64,000 bases of DNA, from assembly GCF_013409785.1 (NCBI RefSeq), contig NZ_JACCBV010000001.1, positions 806,001-870,000 on the forward strand. The letters run 5' to 3'. The notes beneath the pieces are model-generated. The model was not told where the DNA came from. It made no database searches and saw nothing but the letters and a program-made list of their open reading frames with translations. Positions within the stretch are counted from its first letter, which is position 1, and every line of letters begins with the position of its first letter. Source of the stretch: Microbacterium immunditiarum (GTDB lineage: Bacteria; Actinomycetota; Actinomycetes; Actinomycetales; Microbacteriaceae). Positions 17,088 to 26,400 of the stretch are shown piece by piece. The position numbers and the translations under genes are program-made.

Positions 17088-18839
17088 ATGGTGACCGCGG
17101 AGACCGATCAGGGGTTGAATGTGACGCTTCGACAAGTGCTCGAGGTGCTGTGGCAACGAGCGTGGATCATCATCCTCGTCACAGTCATCGCCGTCGTCAG
17201 CGCCGGAGCGTACCTCGCCATCCGCGACGTGAGCTACCGCACGACCGGCACCGTCCGCCTCAACCCCGTCGTGAGCGAGGCGTCGATCTCGGGCGAGATC
17301 GGCGGGGTCATCATCGACCTCGACCCCGACACCGTCACGGCGCCCATCATCCTCGACAAGGCCGCCGAGCTGCTCAGCGAGCCCGCGGGCTCGCTCAACG
17401 GGCAGATCAGCGTCGACCTCGACGAGAGCTCGCGCACCGGGCGCCTCTTCGTGACCGGCACCGGCCCCTCGCCGGAGTCGGCGCGGGATCGCGCGGACGC
17501 GGTGATCGAGGCGTACCGCGCCTACGTCGACGAGCAGATGGTCACCGCGGAGGCGACGCTGCGCGAGCGCCACTCGGCCGCGATCGCCGAGGCGAGCGCG
17601 CTGCAGGAGGAGGTGCGTCGCAACCCCGCCAACGCGATCGCGACGACGAACCTCGCGACCGCGCTGGGCGAGATGAGCCGGATGCAGGCACAGCTCGACG
17701 CGATCGCGACGAGCGGTCCCGCGACGACGGTGCTCGACGACGCCCCCCTCGGCACGGCGACCGTGCCCGACCCCGCGCTCGTGCTCGGGCTCGCTCTGCT
17801 GTCCGGGCTCATCGTCGGCATCGGCGCTGCCCTCATCCGCGATCAGTTCGACAACCGCCTGCGTGGCGCCGATGAAGTCGAAGAGATCAGCGGCGCCACG
17901 TCGCTGGGCGAGCTGCGGTGGGATCCGGCCGTCAAGAAGCTGAACCCGCCGCTGCCGGTCGCGAGCAGTCACCGCACCGACCTCAGCGAAGGCCTCCGCT
18001 CCGTGCGGTCGACGCTGCAGGTGCTCATGCCGCCGCGCAACGCGGTGATCGTCGTCACGAGCGTCGAGCCGGGGGACGGCAAGTCGTTCGTGACGGCGAA
18101 CCTCGCGCTCGCGTGGGCGCGTGCCGGCAAGCAGGTCATCCTCGTCGGCGGCGATCTGCGCAGGCCCGATCTCGCGCGCTACTACGGCGAGGCGGCGGAC
18201 GGCGAGGGCGTGGCCGAGCTGCTTGTGCGTCACGCCGACGGCAAGCCCATCACCGAGGACGCGACCGAGTCGCTCCTCAACTTCACCGGCTACCGCCGGC
18301 TCCGCCTCCTCCCGTCGGGAGCGGAGCCGCCCGACCCCGCCGACCTGCTCGCCGGAGCCGGGTACCCGGTTCTCGTCGACAAGCTGCGGAGCCTCGCCGA
18401 CGTCGTCATCATCGACTCGCCTCCCGCGATGGGCCTTGCCGACGCGTCGCTGCTCGCGGCGCACACCGATGGCGCAGTGGTCATGGCATCCGTCCGCCGC
18501 ACCGACCGGGTCCTGCTCTCCGACACTGTCGCCGGGCTGCGCGCGAACGGCGTCGAGGTGCTGGGTGTGGTGGCGAACCGCGGCCGCAAGAAGCTTCCGA
18601 AGACGTACTCCGCGTACTACCTGCGCCCGAGCGACACACGCCAGACCGCGCCGCGGCTGACGCCCCAGTCGCTGCCGATCGACACCGACGTCGACGACTT
18701 CGAGATCGACGCGGGCGAGGCGGCCGACCGCCCGCCCCTTGCGCGGCGTCGGTCGAACGGCGCCGTCGCGGTCACGTCGTCCTCGCGCAACGGGCCGAAT
18801 CCTGATTCCGAGCGGGAGCTGGAGACCGACACCGAATGA
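17088..18839 (+). CDS. Wzc-like bacterial tyrosine kinase with chain-length-determinant domain
   Basis: 583 residues. Membrane helices near 26-44 and 228-248 bracket an extracytoplasmic Wzz-like domain with a helical stretch. The cytoplasmic kinase has Walker A EPGDGKS (Lys332), Walker A' VGGDLRRPDL (about 351-360) and Walker B VVIIDSPPA (about 440). Proteins of this type control polymerisation and export of EPS by phosphorylation cycles. Unlike Wzc/CpsD, the tail has only the Tyr residues of YSAYYL and then an acidic, Ser-rich stretch, so a tyrosine cluster is missing. Overlaps the phosphatase gene by ATGA. Confidence 0.9.
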   Translation: MVTAETDQGLNVTLRQVLEVLWQRAWIIILVTVIAVVSAGAYLAIRDVSYRTTGTVRLNPVVSEASISGEIGGVIIDLDPDTVTAPIILDKAAELLSEPAGSLNGQISVDLDESSRTGRLFVTGTGPSPESARDRADAVIEAYRAYVDEQMVTAEATLRERHSAAIAEASALQEEVRRNPANAIATTNLATALGEMSRMQAQLDAIATSGPATTVLDDAPLGTATVPDPALVLGLALLSGLIVGIGAALIRDQFDNRLRGADEVEEISGATSLGELRWDPAVKKLNPPLPVASSHRTDLSEGLRSVRSTLQVLMPPRNAVIVVTSVEPGDGKSFVTANLALAWARAGKQVILVGGDLRRPDLARYYGEAADGEGVAELLVRHADGKPITEDATESLLNFTGYRRLRLLPSGAEPPDPADLLAGAGYPVLVDKLRSLADVVIIDSPPAMGLADASLLAAHTDGAVVMASVRRTDRVLLSDTVAGLRANGVEVLGVVANRGRKKLPKTYSAYYLRPSDTRQTAPRLTPQSLPIDTDVDDFEIDAGEAADRPPLARRRSNGAVAVTSSSRNGPNPDSERELETDTE

Positions 18840-19459
18840 CTTCGAGCATGCCCTACGGGGGCAGCCACTCGGCCCCAGTGCGGTCACCTGACCGCGTGCC
18901 GGGCCAGACCGAAGTCCTGTTCGTGTGCCGCGCCAACCAGTGCCGCTCGCCCTACGCCGAGGCGATCGCGACGCGACTGGCGAACGGTCGGCCGATCCGC
19001 TTCCACTCCGGCGGGCTGCTCTCGGGCGGCATGCCGATGCCCGAGACGGGGCGACGCCTGGGCGCCGCCCTCGGCTACTCGTTCGGCGAGCACCGCAGTC
19101 GTGAGCTCGACCTCCTCGACCTCGACGGCTTCGACGTGATCCTGACGGCGGCTCGCGAGCAGGCGCGCGAGATCGTCGGAGCCAATCCCGACCTGTGGCC
19201 GCGCGTCTTCACGGTCAAGCAGTTCTCGCGGTGGCTCGACGACCAGCGCCGGCCGCCGCGTGCGATCGTGGGCTCGTGGCTCGACGCCGTGGCGGCCGAT
19301 CGCGACCGCCGTTCGCTCCTTGGCGACGATCCCGCCGACGACGTGGCCGACCCGCTCGGGCTCCCCGAGCCGGCGTGGACGGCGATGGTCGACGAGCTGA
19401 AGACCCACCTCGCGAGGATCATCGACGGGCTGTCGCCGCGGCGGTCGGATCAGTCCTGA
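18836..19459 (+). CDS. Low-molecular-weight protein tyrosine phosphatase
   Basis: 207 residues. P-loop VCRANQCRSP places the nucleophile at Cys31 and the phosphate-binding Arg at 37 (C-x5-R), and an Asp in DVADPLG near 170 is the likely general acid. It probably dephosphorylates the BY-kinase, whose stop codon its start overlaps. It is longer than the usual 150-160 residues because of an N-terminal extension and a long insert before DDVADP. Its 3' end overlaps the converging glycosyltransferase gene by 10 bp. Confidence 0.9.
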   Translation: MTSSMPYGGSHSAPVRSPDRVPGQTEVLFVCRANQCRSPYAEAIATRLANGRPIRFHSGGLLSGGMPMPETGRRLGAALGYSFGEHRSRELDLLDLDGFDVILTAAREQAREIVGANPDLWPRVFTVKQFSRWLDDQRRPPRAIVGSWLDAVAADRDRRSLLGDDPADDVADPLGLPEPAWTAMVDELKTHLARIIDGLSPRRSDQS

Positions 19460-20616
19460 AGCAACGGGTCGAGCACCGCGCGGAGCATCCGCCACGATCT
19501 GGACCAATCACGCTCCTCCGCGCGCGCCCGCGCCGCGCGGCCGAGCTCCGCGCGATGCGCGGGGTCGTCGTCGAGCCGTCGCAGCTCCGCAGCGAGCGCC
19601 TCGGGATCGTCCGGTTCCACGAGGATCCCCGCGTGGCCGACGACCTCGGGGATGCCCCCGACGCGGCTCGCGATGACAGGGAGGCCCGTCGCCATCGCCT
19701 CGCCGAGCGTCAGTCCGCTGGGCTCGCGCCAGCGCGAGGGGACGACGAAGGCATCCGCTTCGCGCAGCAGACCGGGAAGCGCGTCGCGGTCGACGAACGG
19801 CTCGAAGCGGATGCGGCGACCCGACTCTTCCGCGAGCGCGCGCAGCGACCGCTCGTACGACGACTGCGGGGCGCTCCGATCGAAGCCGATGCTGCCGACG
19901 ATCGTGAACTCGAATCGGCCGGCCGGCAGAAGGGCGGCCGCGCGCACGAGCACGTCCGGCCCCTTGTCGGCGAACACGCGGCCGGCGAACATCACGCGCA
20001 GCGGTCGGCCCGGCTCGTCGTCGCCGTGCGGCGCGGGGAAGAAGCGCGCCGTGTCGACGCCGTTGTCGACGACGTGGACGCGGGACGCGAGCGACGCGGG
20101 AAGCTGCTCGGCGGTGTGCGCGGCGAGGTCCGCGCTCACGCACACGATCGCGGCGACATCGCCGAGGGTGCGGTCGGCTTCGCGGCGGGTGACCGTGCGC
20201 AGCAGGTCGTTGTGCGCGTAGAGCACGACGCGGTGAGGAGAGCCGCGGAGCAGGCGGGGGAGCACGAGTGCGTTGTGGCCGATGACGACGGATGCAGGGC
20301 GATCCGCGAGCGCGGCGGCGAGAGGGCTCCACGCCCGCGCCGCTCCGCGGCGGGGAAGCCCGAGCCGGCCTGCGGCGGCGTCGGCCGCGCGCGCGACGAA
20401 GCCGGGAGGGGCGGCGCCGGCGTACTCGATGAGCTCGGCACTCGGGTACCGGGGACGGTAGGTGGACGCGTCGACGAGGACGGCGTGACGCCACGGCGAC
20501 GACGCATCGGATGCCGCGGCCGACGCCAGCCCGTCGACGACCGTGGGGATCGCGGAGCCCGTGCGCGGAGAGAAGTGATCGCCTGGCGTGATCGCGTGGA
20601 TGATCGACGGCGTCAT
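19450..20616 (-). CDS. GT4-family glycosyltransferase
   Basis: 388 residues, GT-B fold. It starts SIIHAITPGDHFSPRTGSAI, with a glycine-bearing loop, then VVLYAHNDLL mid-protein. The C-terminal half has VMFAGRVFADKGPDVLVRA and REPSGLTLGEAMATGLPVIA, the donor-site E-x7-E motif. The ATG overlaps the stop of the Wzy-like gene (20613-20616), so polymerase and transferase are co-translated. The specific sugar cannot be told. Confidence 0.86.
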   Translation of the reverse strand: MTPSIIHAITPGDHFSPRTGSAIPTVVDGLASAAASDASSPWRHAVLVDASTYRPRYPSAELIEYAGAAPPGFVARAADAAAGRLGLPRRGAARAWSPLAAALADRPASVVIGHNALVLPRLLRGSPHRVVLYAHNDLLRTVTRREADRTLGDVAAIVCVSADLAAHTAEQLPASLASRVHVVDNGVDTARFFPAPHGDDEPGRPLRVMFAGRVFADKGPDVLVRAAALLPAGRFEFTIVGSIGFDRSAPQSSYERSLRALAEESGRRIRFEPFVDRDALPGLLREADAFVVPSRWREPSGLTLGEAMATGLPVIASRVGGIPEVVGHAGILVEPDDPEALAAELRRLDDDPAHRAELGRAARARAEERDWSRSWRMLRAVLDPLLQD

Positions 20617-21944
20617 ATGCGCACGCCTCGCGTGCGCCGGAAGACGGTCTGGATCGGTGCCGGCGTCCGCACGACGCCGTTCGCCTTGTCTCGCGCCTCC
20701 ACGCCGACGCAGATGCCGGCGATCATCCACAGGATCGAGGCGTGCCCGGCGACCCAGTAGATGTCGAACTGCGCCTGCGCGAACCGGCCGACGACCACGG
20801 CGAGGGCCAGGGTCCCGTAGACGGGGTTCATCTTCGCGAGGATCCAGATGGCGGCGCCGAACATGGCCAGGAAGCCGATGAGGCCGAGGAGGCCCACCGT
20901 GGTCAAGACCTCGAGGAGCACATTCGGCGGCTGGAAGCCGGAGTATCCCGTGTGGCCGGTCGTCCACCACCGGTGGCCGACGCCGAACAGCGGCGACTGC
21001 CGCCACACCTTGAAGGAGTCGTTGTACCAGCTCAGGCGCTGGTTCGACGAGTTGAACTCGTCACCCGACTCGAGCTGCTCCATGACCGCCGCCCACACGA
21101 AGTACGCGACCGGGATGAGGATGAGCCACATCCAGCGCGACCGCTTTCCGTTGTGGAAGCGAGGTCGCAGGCCGATGATGAGCACGCCGACGAGAGCGCC
21201 GATGAGCGCCTGTCGCGACTGGGCGGCGAGCATTCCCGCTCCGAACACGGCGAAGCTCACGTACCCGAACATGGGGCGCCAGTCCAGCCACGGCGGATTG
21301 GCGAACGCGATGAGCGAGCCGATCATGAGGATCGCGCCGAGCGCGTTCTTGTGCAGCTCGCCGAGGTAGACCGGCGTGAAGCCGTTGCTGAAGGACGTCG
21401 CGATCGCGGAGACCGCCAGCACCCAGCAGATGCCGACGTAGAGGCCGAGGGCGAGGCGCGCATGGCCCTCGCGGCCGACGACGAACCCGACGACGAGGCT
21501 GCCGAGCACGAGTGCGATCTCGTGCGCCCACTCGATGTAGTTGGCGGGGTACTGGTTGAGAAGGAGCTGCGGCGTGGAGAGAGCGAGGTAGCACGTGCCG
21601 GCCCACACGAGCGGCTGGAGCGCGATGGCACCGCGTCCGCGCAGCAGGAGGAGCGCGATGATCGAGCACAGGCCGAGGACGAGGTCCGCCGCGCTCATGG
21701 GCCCGACCCGGATCACCGCCATCGACGCGGGCACCGCCAGCACGGGGATGAGCGAGAGGTCGACCGCCGCCACCCCGATGAGGAGCACGATGATGGCGAA
21801 CGGGATCGCGAAGTCGGTCTGGATCGTCGCGACGAGCCCCACCGCGAGCCCGAGCAGGGCCAGAGCGGCCACGCCGAGGACGATGCGGGCAGCGTTCCTC
21901 AGCCGGAACGCGCGCGCGAGAACCCCAGCCCGCAATGTGGTCAC
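20613..21944 (-). CDS. O-antigen polymerase/ligase-like (Wzy) membrane protein
   Basis: 443 residues with about eleven membrane segments. The large extracytoplasmic loop contains SNQRLSWYNDSFKVWRQSP followed by LFGVGHRWW, the pattern of the Wzy_C/O-antigen ligase domain. Such proteins polymerise or ligate lipid-linked repeat units on the outer face. The GTG start is seven bases after TACCAT, with no Shine-Dalgarno. Paired with a BY-kinase in the locus, polymerisation is the more likely role, but ligase cannot be excluded. Confidence 0.83.
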   Translation of the reverse strand: MTTLRAGVLARAFRLRNAARIVLGVAALALLGLAVGLVATIQTDFAIPFAIIVLLIGVAAVDLSLIPVLAVPASMAVIRVGPMSAADLVLGLCSIIALLLLRGRGAIALQPLVWAGTCYLALSTPQLLLNQYPANYIEWAHEIALVLGSLVVGFVVGREGHARLALGLYVGICWVLAVSAIATSFSNGFTPVYLGELHKNALGAILMIGSLIAFANPPWLDWRPMFGYVSFAVFGAGMLAAQSRQALIGALVGVLIIGLRPRFHNGKRSRWMWLILIPVAYFVWAAVMEQLESGDEFNSSNQRLSWYNDSFKVWRQSPLFGVGHRWWTTGHTGYSGFQPPNVLLEVLTTVGLLGLIGFLAMFGAAIWILAKMNPVYGTLALAVVVGRFAQAQFDIYWVAGHASILWMIAGICVGVEARDKANGVVRTPAPIQTVFRRTRGVRI

Positions 21945-21951
21945 GCCACCA

Positions 21952-21957
21952 ATGGTA
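21952..21957 (-). promoter_or_regulatory. Near-leaderless -10 box for the Wzy-like gene
   Basis: TACCAT on the minus strand, seven bases before the GTG at 21944. Confidence 0.5.
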
Positions 21958-21990
21958 CGGACCGCGCCGAGGCGCCGACACCGGGACGGC

Positions 21991-21996
21991 TAGGGT
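21991..21996 (+). promoter_or_regulatory. -10 box for the 22028 glycosyltransferase
   Basis: TAGGGT with a leader of about 25 nt that contains an AGGGAGGGGAA ribosome-binding tract. Divergent from the Wzy-like gene promoter 34 bp away. Confidence 0.45.
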
Positions 21997-22027
21997 GGCC
22001 CCAGCGCCGCGACAGGGAGGGGAAGCC

Positions 22028-23260
22028 GTGAACACCGTCCCACCGCCCCGGCGCGTCCTCGTGCTGACGCACACGGGAGACGTCGGCGGTGCCGAGACCG
22101 CCCTCCTCCGGCTCATCGGCGCCCTCGACGCCGGCCGGTTCGCCGTGCAGGTCACGACGCTCGAAGATGGCGATCTCGTCCAGCGACTCAACGACGGGGG
22201 CGTGCTCGTCTCGATGCTCGACGCGGGGCGGCTGGTGCGCGTCACGCGCGACCGCACGATCGCCTCGCCGTTCGCGGTGCTGCGCAACGCGGGCGACACG
22301 CTGCGCACCGCGCGCCGGCTGCGCGCGCACGTCCGGGCCGAGAAGCCCGATCTCATCGTCGCGAACTCGCTCAAGGCGGCGGTGCTCCTCGCGTTCACCG
22401 CACCGGGCACGCGCACGCCGTGGGTGTGGCACCTCCACGATCGCCTCGCGTCCGACTACCTGCCCGCTCCCGTCGCCGCGGCCATGCGGATGCTCGCCCG
22501 GGTCGGCCCGCGCCGCGTCGTCGCCAACTCGCGTGCGACGGCCCAGACGCTGGGGCGCTCGGGCCGGGGCAGGACGACCGTCGCGTATCCGGGGGTCGAC
22601 GCATCCGCCTTCCACCGTGAGGTGTCGGACGGGCGCGACGGGCCCGTCGGCATCGTCGGCCGGGTGAGCCGCACGAAGGGGCAGGCCGAGTTCCTCGACG
22701 CCGCCGAGATCGTGGCGCGGTCGCTGCCGGACGTGCGGTTCCGGATCGTGGGCGCAGCGCTGTTCGAGGATCGCGACGACGAAGAGGCGCTGCGCCGCCG
22801 TACCGCAGAGTCGGAACTGCTCGCCTCGCGCGTCGAGTGGGCCGGGTGGTCGAGCGACGTGCCGGGCGAGCTGCGCCGACTGGGGCTGTTCGTGCACGCG
22901 TCGCCCACGCCCGAGCCCTTCGGGCAGATCGTCGTCGAGGCGATGCTCTCGGGCGTGCCGGTCGTGGCGACGGATGCCGGGGGAGTGCCCGAGATCCTCG
23001 ACCCCGCGAGCGCGGGCGGCGAGCCGATCGCGGACGGCGTCCGCCGCACCCAGTCGGGTCTGCTCGTGAAGCCCGGCGATGCCCAGGCGCTCGCGCGGGC
23101 GATCCGCTGGGCGCTGGAGCACCGTGCCGAATCGACGGATGCCGCGCGTCACGCGCAGGCGGACGCCGCCGACCGCTTCGGCATCGAGCGCACGGCCGCG
23201 GTCGTCGAAGGGGTCTGGGACGAGGTGGTCGAGCGCGCCCGCGGGCGCCGTCGCCGCTGA
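22028..23260 (+). CDS. GT4-family glycosyltransferase
   Basis: 410 residues from the GTG at 22028, chosen for the purine-rich ribosome-binding tract just upstream and for starting right before VLVLTHTGDVGGAETALL. GT-B fold: PVGIVGRVSRTKGQAEFLDA in the C-terminal half and PEPFGQIVVEAMLSGVPVVA as the donor-site motif. A short insert near PEILDPASAGGEP is unusual. It stands alone on the plus strand between the Wzy-like gene and the LamG protein gene. Confidence 0.86.
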   Translation: MNTVPPPRRVLVLTHTGDVGGAETALLRLIGALDAGRFAVQVTTLEDGDLVQRLNDGGVLVSMLDAGRLVRVTRDRTIASPFAVLRNAGDTLRTARRLRAHVRAEKPDLIVANSLKAAVLLAFTAPGTRTPWVWHLHDRLASDYLPAPVAAAMRMLARVGPRRVVANSRATAQTLGRSGRGRTTVAYPGVDASAFHREVSDGRDGPVGIVGRVSRTKGQAEFLDAAEIVARSLPDVRFRIVGAALFEDRDDEEALRRRTAESELLASRVEWAGWSSDVPGELRRLGLFVHASPTPEPFGQIVVEAMLSGVPVVATDAGGVPEILDPASAGGEPIADGVRRTQSGLLVKPGDAQALARAIRWALEHRAESTDAARHAQADAADRFGIERTAAVVEGVWDEVVERARGRRRR

Positions 23261-23356
23261 CGCGGGGCCGCGTGGCGCGGCATCCGTGAACCGTCCCGAG
23301 TCCCGTCCGTGGCACCCGGTACGCCCGGACCGTCGCGGGAGTCGGTGGGTGGCGTG

Positions 23357-23423
23357 TACAATGCAGCGAGTTGCGACTGGGGTTTCGCGACGCGAGTGTG
23401 ACTGGGGTCACCTGTCTGGGGGA
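23357..23423 (+). promoter_or_regulatory. Promoter and triple CTGGGG leader of the LamG protein gene
   Basis: A TACAAT -10 box (23357-23362) is followed by GACTGGGGT at 23375-23383 and again at 23400-23408, then GTCTGGGGGA at 23414-23423, just before the start codon. The same motif precedes several other EPS genes and the triple arrangement recurs at 53182-53258. Confidence 0.5.
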
Positions 23424-23433
23424 TGTGGTTCGC

Positions 23434-26400
23434 GTGCACGGTGGCGAGCAGGGGTCTGGGGAGCAGGCGAACGGCAAGAGCCGCCGCCTGCGCGTGCGGC
23501 ACTGGGCGATCCCGCTTGCGGCGGTCGTCGCTGTGGGCGCGCTCACCGTCTCGCTGACCGGCTGGCCCGGCTCCCGCACGCCCGAACCCGCGCTCGCCGC
23601 CGACACCGAGTCGCACCCCGATCCCGACGTCATCATCGGCGCCGACCCGCAACAGGCTCGCGACATCGGCGGCGAGGTCGGACAGGACATCGGCGCCAAC
23701 TTCCCGTACTCGCAGTCGGGGCCCGGCGGGCAGAAGACCGTTGCCGGCTCGCTGTGGTGGAAGTACGTCGCGCCCAAGACCGGTCCCGTCCGCTTCTCCA
23801 CGGTGGGCAGCGAGATCGACACCGCGATCGCGGTGCGCGAGGAGGCGCCCGACGGTCCGGTCATCGGCTCGGGAACGGATGCCGGCGACCTCGACACGGC
23901 CGAGGTGACGGTCGAGGTCGAGGAGTCGGCCACGTACTTCGTGGAGGTCACCGCCGAAGAGGGGGACCCCCAGGCGGGTCTCGTCGTTCTCTCGTGGCAG
24001 CCTGTCACGACCGCGGCCGCGGTCGAGCCGGCGTACAGCGCGCCCGAGATCCCGCTCGTGGGCACCACGGGCGAGAAGCCGCAGTCCAAGCTGTGGAACG
24101 CGAACGGGTCGTGGTGGGCCGTGCTCGCGTCGGCCAGCTCGCAGGCGCCCGGCACGTGGGTGTGGCGCCGGGACGGCGGCGTGTGGTCCGCCGTGCACAA
24201 GGTGTCCGACCGCACGGACGTCCGCGCCGACGTCCTGCAGAGCGGCGAGGTCGTCCACATCCTGCTCCACGGGCCGTCGACGAGCCTCGTGTCGCTGCAG
24301 TACGACGCCGACGCGCACAGCTACGTCCCGTGGTCGTCGCGCACGACCGCGACCTCGGTCTCGCTCCCCGGCAGCGAGACCGCCACGATCGACCTCGACA
24401 GCACCGGCCGCATGTGGCTCTCGACCGAGACCTCGAGCCAGATCCAGGTGCGCTGGGCGGATGCCCCGTACTCGTCGTTCTCGTCGCCGATCACCGTCGC
24501 GAGCGGCATCGCCGACGACGACATCTCGCTGGTCGTGGCGCTTCCCGGGCGCATCGGCGTGTTCTGGTCGAACCAGAACACGGAGCGCTTCGGCTTCCGC
24601 ACGCACGTCGATGGCGCGTCGCCCTCGACGTGGACCGCCGACGAGGTCCCGGCGGGCTCATCCGCCCTCAACGTGGGCAACGGCATGGCCGATGACCACA
24701 TGAACGCCGCCGTGAGCTCGAACGGCACCCTGTACGTCGCGATCAAGACGTCGTACGACTCCGCGAACCGCACCGTGATCGGCCTGCTCGTGCGCCGGCC
24801 GAACGGCGCGTGGGACCCGATCCGCGAGGTGGACCGCCGCGGCACGCGACCCAACGTCCTCATCGACGAGGCCACCGGCACGCTGCGCGTCGTCTACACC
24901 GCGAGCGAGCAGCTCGACGACATGCTCGAGAAGGTCACGACGCTGTCCGACCTGAGCTTCTCCGGCAACCCCGACGTCGTGCTCGACGGCTCGTACAACA
25001 ACATCACGAGCACGAAGCGCAACGTCGGCGGGTCGGTGCTCGCCATGGCGGGCGGCTCGTCGTCGACCGGCACGGCTTCGCTCGCCTGGGTGCACCCCGG
25101 TGCGCCGACCGCGGAGGACGTGACCGCCTCCACGGCGCCGGGCACCGCGGTGTCCGGTCTGTTCGACGTGTCAGCCGGCGACCCGGTCGAGCAGGCCGAG
25201 ATCGTCACGCAGCCCGCGTCGGGCTCCGTCTCGCTGGCGGGCGTCACGGGCTTCACTTACACCCCGGCGACCGGCTTCACGGGCGTCGACTCCTTCACGT
25301 ACCGCGTGCGCGCCGGCACGCTGTGGTCGAACACGGCCACAGTGCGCGTCGCCGTCGCCGAGGACGCGAGCCTCATCGGCGCATGGGAGCTCGACGAGGG
25401 CGCCGGCACGACGGTCGCGGACTCGTCGGTGTGGGGCCACGACGGCACGGTGCTCGGCACCGCGTCGTGGATCCCCGGCGTCGGCGGCGGAAGCGCGCTC
25501 GACCTCGACGGGGCGAGCGGCCGGGTCTCGATCCCCGACAGCGCCGCGTTCCACGACGTCGACCAGCTCACGGTCGCGGCGTGGGTGCGCAGCGACAAGG
25601 TCGACACGCAGTACGTCGTGAAGAAGGCCGACGGCGGCGGAGTCGACGGATTCGAGCTCAGCTTCGCGTCGTCCGGTCGCCCGTACTTCCGCCTGAGCCA
25701 AGCGACGTACGACAACGCGTACCGCCTGCAGGCGCCCGCGGCGACCCCGGCCGACGGTTCGACCTGGACGCACATCGTCGGCACGTACGACGGCTCGATC
25801 ATGCGCCTGTACCTCAATGGCGCGCAGGTCGCGAGCATGGCGGGTCCGCCCTCCCTCGCCGACAACTCGCTGCCGCTCATGATCGGCGGCCAGCCGAGCG
25901 GCGGCTACACCCTGGACGGCGGCGTCGACGGCGTGCGCGTGTACGACCGCTCGCTGTCGGCGGCTGAGATCGCGGAGCTCTTCGCGTCCGCGTCGGGCGA
26001 GACCCCGACGCCCACGCCGACCCCGACGCCGACCACTCCGGCTGAGCCGGTCGAGCCCGGCGCGGCCGGCTTCTGGAGCTTCGACGAGGCATCCGGCTCG
26101 TCCGCTGTGGACGCGTCCGGCCTCGGCAACGACGGCTCGGTCGGCTCCGGTGTGACCCGAGTGCCGGGCAGGCTGGGCGGCGGACTCGACTTCAACGGCA
26201 CGTCGGGCCGGGTGACGGTGCCGGATGCCGCGGCCCTCGACATCAGCGGGCCGATCACGGTCTCGGCGTGGGTGAGCCCCGATGCCACCAAGACCCAGTA
26301 CATCGTCAAGAAGGCCGACGGCTACGCGACGGACGGCTATGAGCTGTCGATCGCGAGCAACGGCCGGCCGTTCTTCCGCCTCAACGAGAAGACGAGCTCG

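Noticed and set aside
20742..22031. 429-codon plus-strand frame opposite the Wzy-like gene
   Set aside because: Charged low-complexity product; the minus strand encodes an obvious multi-helix membrane protein.
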